NCBI GenBank assembly: GCA_947646735.1
Contig: CANTFK010000736.1
Coordinates: 62,001-126,000 of the forward strand
Direction of reading: 5' to 3'
DNA: 64,000 bases
From: Peronospora farinosa
Taxonomy: Eukaryota > Oomycota > Peronosporomycetes > Peronosporales > Peronosporaceae
Under the pieces are notes generated by a model that had not been told where the DNA came from, made no database searches, and worked only from the letters and a program-made list of their open reading frames with translations. The position numbers and the translations under genes are program-made. Shown piece by piece: positions 10,375-18,066 of this stretch (positions are counted from its first letter, which is position 1; each line of letters opens with the position of its first letter).

Positions 10375-12599
10375 GCGGCCATGATCAACTCCCTTTGGTA
10401 CCGGTTAACCGGTACCCTGATACTGATTTTTCTTCGGCGGATCCTGCGGATTGTCCTCCACCAACGGTCGCTCCCCTTCGAGGCCCCTGTCTCTCTGGTC
10501 CCCTGTCCCTGACCCACGGCCTATACTCTGAATCCAACTGGAGTCCGGGACCTTCATATCACAAAATTAGCACTTCACCACAGCCGCCCCCTGCACTTGC
10601 TCAACCGTGCAACGGATTGAGCACGCGCATGTCTTCACTTCCTTCGTCACGTAGGTCCTTCATTGTCCCCTTTGTAGCTCCTCCACCTCTAACTCGTGTC
10701 TGTCCAGCCATGTCTTCCCCTGGTTCTGATCCACCGTCTGCTGACCCACCGTCCGCTGATCCACCGACTGAAGAGCCGACCTCGGTCGCCCCAGCGCCTT
10801 CAATCACCCCTGGTTCTAACCCCTCATCTGCTGACCCACCGTCCGCTGACCCACCATCTGAGGAGCCGACTTCAATCGCCGTCGCGCCTTCGGTTGCCTC
10901 TCCATGTAGAGAGGCGTCCTTGGCCGACCCTCCCGGGCCGGTGTGTTCGCCGTTGAGTGCTGCTGAAACTGTTGTCGTTCACAGCTCTCCTGTTTCCACC
11001 GCTTTGCCTCCTGTCGAGACAGCAGATGCTCCTGTCACGCCGACCCCCATGGTTGACCGTCCGTCTTCCGTACCCGTTAACGTACGGGCAGCTCTGCGGG
11101 AATTGCAAGCTCTCGCGGACGCCCATTCCCGCCGCATCGAAGACTGCGAGGGTCGGCTAGGTGTCCTTCCCCCTTCGGCCGCCTTGTTGGCCACTCGTTG
11201 TGAGCGGTTGGAGGAGGCACTGCGCGACAAGTCCCGGCTGGTGGCCCAACTTCGCGAAGCTCTCCAGCGCGAGACTGCACTGGTGGACCGTCTGCGATGG
11301 AAGGTCGACCACATCCGAAGCCGGTACTCGCTTCTCGCCGCAGAGCTCGACCATGTCGACTTCTCTGACGGGCCACCTCTAGGACCAGCTACTCCTTCGG
11401 CAGCTTCGCCCCCGGCCGCATGTTCCCCTTCGCGGCCGGCGAAAGCTCTTGGTAAACGGTCCCGGCGGCCGTCACCCCGGGTACCCGCCAAAACCTCCAG
11501 GCTTTCGAAGCCCGACGCCTCTGCGATACCACCGTCTGCGGTCTCTGGTGGTCGTTCCCCTGTCGTGCTTGAGTCTTCGGACGACGACCTCAGCGACGAC
11601 AGCGAGACCCTTCGGGCGGCTCTGGCCAAGTCTCGTTCTGCTAGTCGGCGCCCTGCCAGCGCGAACCCTGTACGTCTTCCGTCGACGTCCACTCCTCCAT
11701 TGAGGACCACCTCGGCTACCGGCCTCTCGTTGAAACGGGCGATGTTCGGGACATCGGACTCGGAGACCGAGTCGTCTGCGGAGAAAAACAAGAGTGCGCC
11801 TCCTGTCGCGGACAACACTTCGCCCCTTCTGGCCGACTCCAGCCTGCTTCCCAGAGACGCCATGATCCCCGGATACATGCAGTCGAAGACCTTTTCCGCT
11901 GCGGAAGTGGCACCTTGGCCGGTCGACCTGGTCAATTCGTGGTGCATTGTTACAATGTCTTCCACAGACTTGGTCGACCAGCTGGATCTACCTTGGGGTT
12001 GGTTTGGCCCTCCGGACGGAAACCTCGACCGGCCCCCCAAATGGAAGAGGTCGTTGATGAACCCTCCAATGATCCAGAGATTGCTAGCGGCGGAACCTTG
12101 GGTGGAAGCTCGTGTTCCCATGCAGCCCGTGTCCTTCCGACCTGTTGGCTGGTTCGCCCAGTTGGCAGCGGCCTACATCCAGTTTGACGAAGAGCATAGT
12201 CAAGCTCTTTGGGAGGCGACCCACTGCTTGTGGATCTCCAAGGACCAAGCGCGAGCGAACTCTTTCCTCGCGTCCTACTACAACGCGCGGAAGAAGCGTC
12301 GGAGTCGGGCAACTCGAGCTTGGCGGGAGGTGGTCGACCTTATCTTCATTGGGATGAGCAGGGGCCACTGCGATCTCGACATCTTCCTGGATCCCTTCTT
12401 CCGTTATCTTCCTCGAACCCGCCGTGTGGTTTATTGGTTCCCTGGTCGTGAAGAGGGGTCGGACCCGGTCGACCTGCTTGAGGCCCTTCGGGTGTCGGAT
12501 TCCGCGTGGCCGTGGCTCACCCAGTATCGTTTGTCTTCTGTGCCCCATCCTGGCGCTCTAGTTCCACGCCTCAAAGGCAAGTTTGTGCCATCCGTTTAG
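10371..12599 (+). CDS. Antisense accessory ORF of family A (742 aa, unknown function)
   Basis: Intact ORF on the strand opposite to gag-pol, starting inside the 3' LTR and ending 193 bp before the pol stop. I do not recognise the family. Residues 1-230 are Pro/Ser-rich with a duplicated SADPPSADPP.EEPTS block near 115-170. Residues about 235-330 form a long coiled coil (ALRELQALADAHSRRIEDCEGRL..., LEEALRDKSRLVAQLREAL...). Then comes a basic Ser/Pro stretch (GKRSRRPSPRVPAKTSR) that could serve nuclear localisation, an acidic patch (ESSDDDLSDDSE), and from about 505 a Trp-rich globular C-terminus. The start follows the tandem mini-ORFs. Plant Tat-lineage elements also carry antisense ORFs at this place. 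In the right LTR only the first 70 codons recur. Confidence 0.75.
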   Translation: MSGHDQLPLVPVNRYPDTDFSSADPADCPPPTVAPLRGPCLSGPLSLTHGLYSESNWSPGPSYHKISTSPQPPPALAQPCNGLSTRMSSLPSSRRSFIVPFVAPPPLTRVCPAMSSPGSDPPSADPPSADPPTEEPTSVAPAPSITPGSNPSSADPPSADPPSEEPTSIAVAPSVASPCREASLADPPGPVCSPLSAAETVVVHSSPVSTALPPVETADAPVTPTPMVDRPSSVPVNVRAALRELQALADAHSRRIEDCEGRLGVLPPSAALLATRCERLEEALRDKSRLVAQLREALQRETALVDRLRWKVDHIRSRYSLLAAELDHVDFSDGPPLGPATPSAASPPAACSPSRPAKALGKRSRRPSPRVPAKTSRLSKPDASAIPPSAVSGGRSPVVLESSDDDLSDDSETLRAALAKSRSASRRPASANPVRLPSTSTPPLRTTSATGLSLKRAMFGTSDSETESSAEKNKSAPPVADNTSPLLADSSLLPRDAMIPGYMQSKTFSAAEVAPWPVDLVNSWCIVTMSSTDLVDQLDLPWGWFGPPDGNLDRPPKWKRSLMNPPMIQRLLAAEPWVEARVPMQPVSFRPVGWFAQLAAAYIQFDEEHSQALWEATHCLWISKDQARANSFLASYYNARKKRRSRATRAWREVVDLIFIGMSRGHCDLDIFLDPFFRYLPRTRRVVYWFPGREEGSDPVDLLEALRVSDSAWPWLTQYRLSSVPHPGALVPRLKGKFVPSV

Positions 12600-12792
12600 G
12601 TCTTCCCTTGAACATGAACCTTCTTCTGTTCTGATTGATCTTGGTAATCGCCCTCCTTTGTTCTCCATTCTCCTATACCCTTAACTCTTGGAAATTCAAG
12701 GCCGCCCCGCAGGCGACCCAAGTCTTCCAACGAGGGGCTGGGCCGACCATTGAGGGAATCGGTCCACCCTCCAAGAAACTTGCTACCGCCGG

Positions 12793-15700
12793 CTAGTTTT
12801 CATGGCTTTGCATTACTTCGAAGCGGTTATGGCTTGTGTTCTTGCGCTCGAAGTCCCGGAGTAAGGCTCCGCAATTCAGATCCCCTTCGTCCACCCACGA
12901 GGGGTCAGAGTGTCCCTTCCATTGCACGAGGAATTCTCGTTGTTGCCTCCCATACCGAGTCTTCTTGCCTGTACGACTCTCTAAAATTTCTTCGACTTCA
13001 TACTCGCCCTCTTCCAATTCCCGCACCCAGCTGTCTTCTGGTAGCAGACATTCATCGAAGTCGACTCGATCTGTTCCATCCACTTTCAGCTCGCTGTTCG
13101 GTCGATCGGGGAACTCTCTGACGGGCTTGAGCTTGGAGATGTGCACGATTGGGAATAGTCTGTATTCTGTACCTCGTAACTCCAGACGTACCGCATGATC
13201 TCCAACTAACTCCTGAACTCGGAACGGTCCGTGCCATAGGTGGGCCAATTTTTTGGCATACCCCTCCTTCACTCGGTCCAAGTATAGCCATACCCGGGTC
13301 CCTGGCTGAATTTCGTGGCCGACTACCCCTTCATTTTGTGCTTGCACCCGAGCCTGACTAGCCGCCCGTAAATTCTCGTTGACTTGGTCTCTTGCTCGCT
13401 GATAGTGACTCTGAATCCGATATCTCCATCTCCGAGGTCCTGAGTCTCGACGTCGAGTGTTCACCACCGGTAACATAGTCTCAAGAGTGGTCCTAGCATC
13501 CCATCCATGTACCAGATAGAACGGTGTTTCCTCACGCACTCTGTCTTGAGCCGTATTTAACGCGAACGTTAATCGTTCCGCGTATTCATCCCAGTCTCGC
13601 TGTCCCACGTCGGCTACGTACATCTTGAGCGATCTTGTTAGAGTCTGGACCATTCTCTCCGCAGTGCCGTTCGCTTGAGGTCGGTAGGCCATGGTCGCTC
13701 TCTGACGTTGACCTACCATACGACTGAACGCTCGGAAGAAGTCCGACATAAACCCCGGTTCCCGATCGTGACGGATCGTCTCACTGGCACCAAAACGGCG
13801 GAAAACGCATTCCTCATATCCCTCAGCCACTGTCTGGGCTGTCCGTGACGCACTTGCTTTAGCCATCACATAACCTGTGAACAGGTCGATCCAGATCAGT
13901 AGTTCCGTGTTTCCTTTATGTGACTTGGGGAGAGATGGTATGTGGTCCATCGCGATAATTTGGAAGGGGTACGTCGCTTCAACATTCCCCGGAGACCTCC
14001 CTTGTAAAGTGGGTCTCCCTTTACCAGTCTCACAATCTATGCACTGACCCACATATTTCTGAACACTCCGGAACAGACCCCTCCAATGGCAATATCGTCG
14101 GATCCGATGATAAGTACGTCCGATCCCCTGATGGCCGCCTTCCAAACTCGTATGATAATGATGGAGGATGTCGGCTTGGAGACTCTCAGGTATTACCAAT
14201 CTGGCAGTTATGTCTCGGTCGTCTCCCTTGATTCTCTGGCCGGGGCAGTACACCAGCAGTCCCTCTTCACTTATCTCGTAATCCTCCGACATTTTGCTGC
14301 AGTTTCTGGCCGCTTCCACCGACAAGTCTTTCCAGTCTCCTTGCAAATATGCCTTCAACTCGCACACCCAGCTCTCCTCTTCTTGCGCATCTCGGATTCT
14401 ATCCATCCGGAGTTGTTGTACCACATCTTCTTGCATAACCTCTCCCGATATTTTGACGGGGAGCCGTGATCTCGTCACCGCAGATACCTTGACCGACTGA
14501 CCTCGGTCTCTAGGGACCAGCACCTCTGGCAGCCGATTGATTGTTTCTAGACCTGACCACTCTCCTCTTGGTATCGACTCGACCCCTTGCTGCTGATGTA
14601 AAGCTGTACTGGCCAACTGGTCTGCGCTCTGATTCCAGTCTCGTTTCACATGTAGGACTGCCTGGTTGGGCCACGACTGGAGTTTACTCAGCGCCTTGGC
14701 CCGCAACGGGGATAAACCTGAAGCTTTGCATTCAATCTCTCCACGCATCTGTCTTATAACCAGATTGGAGTCTCCACAAATAATCAAACGCCGTCGCTCC
14801 ATTGGCTCCAACAGGTCAAAACCCAGTAACATGCCCTCATATTCAGCTTCATTCACCGTAGACTTGTCGAGATATTTCGATGCAGCTGCAACTATAGTCC
14901 ACGCAGGGAGTCTCCACACAATAGCGCTGCAAGCACCTCCCCCTTGTTTCACCCGGGCCGACCCATCGAAACTCATCACATACAGTTCTTCATTTAGTTC
15001 CACTGTGGGCGTCGGTAGGTCGACCACTTGCCTGGATTGCTTCTTGGGAGCAATTGACGACAGAATTGAGTCCACATTCTCTCGAGGCGTGATGCTGGCA
15101 GCTAACGCCCCCAGTACCTGGTCCTCGCCTTTCTTGCATTTCACAATCTCCAAAGTCCACTGTGACAACAGAGCGGCCCAGTTTCCTAAGCGACCTTGCA
15201 ACCCCGAAGACTTTACTAGCCAGGCTAGTGTAGAATGCCTCGTCAGAACTTTGAGAGGTCGGGTGACCAACATCGTGAAGCAAGTTTCCAATATCCGTAA
15301 CAACGCCAGCACTTCCTTTTCCACTGTGCTATAGTTCACCTCGTTTGACTTGAGGGTTCGGCTCGTAAACATTACCGGCATATACAGGCCGTCGTAATTT
15401 TGCACCAACGACGCCGAAATAGCCCAATCACTTGCGTAGACAATGATGACCGCCTCTCTAGCTGGGTCGAAATGTCGTAGGATGGGCGCCATAGCAATCT
15501 TGTTCTTGAGCATGGCAAACGCTACTTGTACCTTCGACCATTTTTCTTCGTCGTCTTCCTGGGCCGCCACTTCCTCGTTAGCCTTCAATTTGCACCTCCA
15601 AGCGTGAAAATCCACCTCTCTCAGTTCGTAAAGGATCGACGCGTATATGGCATAATCTTCGATGTACCTGCTGTAGTAATTTAGGCTTCCTAGAAAGGAC

Positions 15701-18066
15701 TGCATAGCCTTCAGTGTTGTCGGTAGAGGTAGGTCGACCAAAGACTGAAGATCTTTTGGGTGGGCCTCTAGTCCCCCTTTGGAAACTCGATGTCCAAGAT
15801 ACTCGACCTTCCGACATCCCCACGTACTCTTGACGGCACTGACCGACAAATTCCAATAGTCACACACGTCTAGCAGCCGCTCCACTTTCTGGCATAATAC
15901 GTCCCACGATTCGGCCGGAACAAGTATATCGTCAATGTATGATCGTCGACCCAATACAGAGAGGCCCGATTTTGCATCGGGTTCCCCTGTTGCGAACAAA
16001 TCCTCTGTTTCCTCTGTGGCAGCCCCTGGCGAAATCCGTAAGAATCCATATAACGCATTATCCAACAACCTTTGATATATCTGAGGCGCATTCTTAAGCC
16101 CAAAAGGCATCCGAAGCCATTCAAATAATCCCAGTGGAGTAACGAAAGCTGAGATTAATCTCGCCCTTTCGGTCATACTGACGACCCAAAAACCACTCGC
16201 CATATCAAGAGAACAGTACCATAAAGCTCCATCCAAGTCTTCCAGTAATTCGTTAATCAACGGCATCGGGTATACCATGAGCTGGGTAAGATCATTCACC
16301 AACCGATAGTCGATACACAATCGAATATCGACCCCATTCTTCTTCACGATAATTACAATTGGGCTGGCCCATGGCGAGGTGGAAGGCTGAATGATCTTTG
16401 CTGATAACAATCCCTTGATCAGGTCGGCTAGTTTCTCTCTGAATTGAGGGGCCACCTTTCGTACGCGTTGCGCGATCGGTCTTGCGTTCCCTACATCGAT
16501 ATCGCATATCGCTCCTCGGGCGGCCGGGGGTAAGGCGTTACCTTTACCCATCAGCAGATGTCGTTTCTTCCATATTATTTGTCGCAACCGGTCCACCTCT
16601 TCGGGAGTGTTCCCATCTGGATCTGGAATCTGTATATCTTCTAACGCAATGCCTTCGGATGAGGGGTCCACTTCCGGTACGACCGCCCACCCTGGCCTTA
16701 TGTCCTCGGCCCAAAGTTCTCCACTCTCGAAAGAACACACCTGGTCATCTGCCTGTAACAAGTCTACCGGTTTGACTTCCTTCTCATTGGTGGTGGTCAC
16801 TGTATGTAGGTCTTCTTCAAATACACTCCGCTTTTGGGCGGTCCCCTCCTGCCAATTCACCCTCTCTTCGCACAGTTGTTCTTCACTGTCGGGTACCGGT
16901 TGGTGTGTTATATTCATCATTGGGGTTGGGGCCTGCGGTCGCTGTAAGATGTGTGACGGAGTCTTATACTCTGGTCTCTCCACTAGTGGCCCCTCTTCCT
17001 CTTCCGTTAGGTCGACCTGATGGTCGACTTGGTCGGTAGTAGATTCATAAGCCAGATTTAGCCATTCCGCATATCTTCGAGAGCCTACCGAGACAAACCC
17101 TTGCGTTCTTGGAACTTGCTCCCTAGTCAACCACATACCTACCTTGGTATCTTCATGCAATGTTAAGGGGCGAGGGCTGACATTGGTTATCTTCAAAATC
17201 GGTCGACGTCCTATCCCTTGTATCATGGTGGTCACCCATCGTTCGCCTCTCGTGACCCACAATTTCCACTGTTCTGAGGTCGACCTTTTGAGAGGCACTT
17301 CCGTACATCCTCCAACGGATATCTGTACATACCGACCCAATTTCACATCCGATACTCGCGTATTATACAGTGTCCTTCGCCCAGTCAACTGTACCCTGAC
17401 CTCATCGGGGAGGCAAAGAGTTCCGTCGGCCAAGTCTAACCGGATACCGGCTGGGACCATGAAGTCCATCCCCAAAATTGCATCTTGGCCTACCATAGGG
17501 CCTACCCACACCTTAAAGATGTACACCAAGTTCCCATTCAGAGTGACCTTGATGCGAGTGCGTCCCTCCGTGGTGTATACGGCTTCCCCAATACCAATAC
17601 ATTCTTGTCGTTCACTTTCATCAATTTGGCAGCCTACCTTACGAGCAAAGGCGATATCCAGAATGGATATCTCGGCACCAGTATCGAACAACAAATTCGC
17701 ATGGTCGTTGTTGACCTTTCCAGAGGCTTTCGCTTGCCTGAACCATTTAGTAGGGGCGTGGTATTTCCAGTACCCCCTAGACTCGCCTGGCAATAAGTCC
17801 AACTCCATTACTGAACTTTCTCGAACAAAACTATTAGGTTCATTCAAAGAAGCAACATGGACCACAGGGTAATTTCCAATCTTCGATATATTTCCAATCT
17901 TAACTGGAATACCCGTCCCCTCCTTGGGCTGTTTCTCCACATATGCAAAAATGCAACAATTAGAACGCTCGGCTCGTACCAGATTCAAACCTGGCGAGCG
18001 TCCTAATTTGCCATCTTCTCGAGTTTCTCCGGGAACATCCCTGCGTGCTTGGCTGGGTTGTACCAT
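12793..18066 (-). CDS. pol: Ty3/gypsy Pol polyprotein with dual RNase H and chromodomain (1757 aa)
   Basis: Intact frame overlapping the gag end by 64 bp in the -1 frame, so it is probably made by ribosomal frameshifting; no classical slippery heptamer was identified, and the first ATG is at 18066. Domains: protease with DTGA at residues 128-131; RT about 505-770 with LDMASGF (Asp621) and YIDD (710-713); a first RNase H about 865-985 with Asp880 and Glu917 but TRH in place of TDH at 942-944; a second RNase H of the HI type about 1025-1155 with Asp1034, Glu1075, Asp1099 and Asp1149; integrase zinc finger about 1303-1345 (CIDC) and D,D-35-E core (Asp1374, Asp1434, Glu1470); chromodomain about 1688-1742 (VEEILESR...FLVQWKGHSDPSWV). 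It copies the element RNA to DNA and integrates it. The chromodomain would tether integration to modified chromatin. Confidence 0.93.
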   Translation of the reverse strand: MVQPSQARRDVPGETREDGKLGRSPGLNLVRAERSNCCIFAYVEKQPKEGTGIPVKIGNISKIGNYPVVHVASLNEPNSFVRESSVMELDLLPGESRGYWKYHAPTKWFRQAKASGKVNNDHANLLFDTGAEISILDIAFARKVGCQIDESERQECIGIGEAVYTTEGRTRIKVTLNGNLVYIFKVWVGPMVGQDAILGMDFMVPAGIRLDLADGTLCLPDEVRVQLTGRRTLYNTRVSDVKLGRYVQISVGGCTEVPLKRSTSEQWKLWVTRGERWVTTMIQGIGRRPILKITNVSPRPLTLHEDTKVGMWLTREQVPRTQGFVSVGSRRYAEWLNLAYESTTDQVDHQVDLTEEEEGPLVERPEYKTPSHILQRPQAPTPMMNITHQPVPDSEEQLCEERVNWQEGTAQKRSVFEEDLHTVTTTNEKEVKPVDLLQADDQVCSFESGELWAEDIRPGWAVVPEVDPSSEGIALEDIQIPDPDGNTPEEVDRLRQIIWKKRHLLMGKGNALPPAARGAICDIDVGNARPIAQRVRKVAPQFREKLADLIKGLLSAKIIQPSTSPWASPIVIIVKKNGVDIRLCIDYRLVNDLTQLMVYPMPLINELLEDLDGALWYCSLDMASGFWVVSMTERARLISAFVTPLGLFEWLRMPFGLKNAPQIYQRLLDNALYGFLRISPGAATEETEDLFATGEPDAKSGLSVLGRRSYIDDILVPAESWDVLCQKVERLLDVCDYWNLSVSAVKSTWGCRKVEYLGHRVSKGGLEAHPKDLQSLVDLPLPTTLKAMQSFLGSLNYYSRYIEDYAIYASILYELREVDFHAWRCKLKANEEVAAQEDDEEKWSKVQVAFAMLKNKIAMAPILRHFDPAREAVIIVYASDWAISASLVQNYDGLYMPVMFTSRTLKSNEVNYSTVEKEVLALLRILETCFTMLVTRPLKVLTRHSTLAWLVKSSGLQGRLGNWAALLSQWTLEIVKCKKGEDQVLGALAASITPRENVDSILSSIAPKKQSRQVVDLPTPTVELNEELYVMSFDGSARVKQGGGACSAIVWRLPAWTIVAAASKYLDKSTVNEAEYEGMLLGFDLLEPMERRRLIICGDSNLVIRQMRGEIECKASGLSPLRAKALSKLQSWPNQAVLHVKRDWNQSADQLASTALHQQQGVESIPRGEWSGLETINRLPEVLVPRDRGQSVKVSAVTRSRLPVKISGEVMQEDVVQQLRMDRIRDAQEEESWVCELKAYLQGDWKDLSVEAARNCSKMSEDYEISEEGLLVYCPGQRIKGDDRDITARLVIPESLQADILHHYHTSLEGGHQGIGRTYHRIRRYCHWRGLFRSVQKYVGQCIDCETGKGRPTLQGRSPGNVEATYPFQIIAMDHIPSLPKSHKGNTELLIWIDLFTGYVMAKASASRTAQTVAEGYEECVFRRFGASETIRHDREPGFMSDFFRAFSRMVGQRQRATMAYRPQANGTAERMVQTLTRSLKMYVADVGQRDWDEYAERLTFALNTAQDRVREETPFYLVHGWDARTTLETMLPVVNTRRRDSGPRRWRYRIQSHYQRARDQVNENLRAASQARVQAQNEGVVGHEIQPGTRVWLYLDRVKEGYAKKLAHLWHGPFRVQELVGDHAVRLELRGTEYRLFPIVHISKLKPVREFPDRPNSELKVDGTDRVDFDECLLPEDSWVRELEEGEYEVEEILESRTGKKTRYGRQQREFLVQWKGHSDPSWVDEGDLNCGALLRDFERKNTSHNRFEVMQSHEN

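Larger units (their letters stand above)
9435..10582 (-). repeat. 3' LTR of family A copy 2 (1148 bp)
   Basis: Bounded by TGTGGTG and CACCACA. It matches the right-hand LTR base for base apart from one extra G (near 9632) and one substitution. It contains the GGAGGGGGTACCCCGAT block (about 9508), a G10 run (about 9840), the 20/21-bp tandem array at 10150-10374 and, on the plus strand, the first 70 codons of the antisense ORF. At 10583 on, the minus-strand sequence GCAGGGGGCGGC immediately before the LTR is the likely polypurine tract. Confidence 0.93.

Noticed and set aside
10979..12121. 380-codon minus-strand frame opposite the 742-codon ORF
   Set aside because: GC-rich shadow frame; low-complexity Arg/Gly composition, no domain, while the plus-strand frame has a coherent coiled coil and recurs in copy 4.
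17144..17872. 242-codon plus-strand frame inside pol, and similar frames at 14666 and 16607
   Set aside because: Complement of the intact protease-RT coding region; shadow frames.
18003..18066. Canonical -1 slippery heptamer in the gag-pol overlap
   Set aside because: No XXXYYYZ heptamer in the right phase was found; frameshifting is inferred only from the frame relation.
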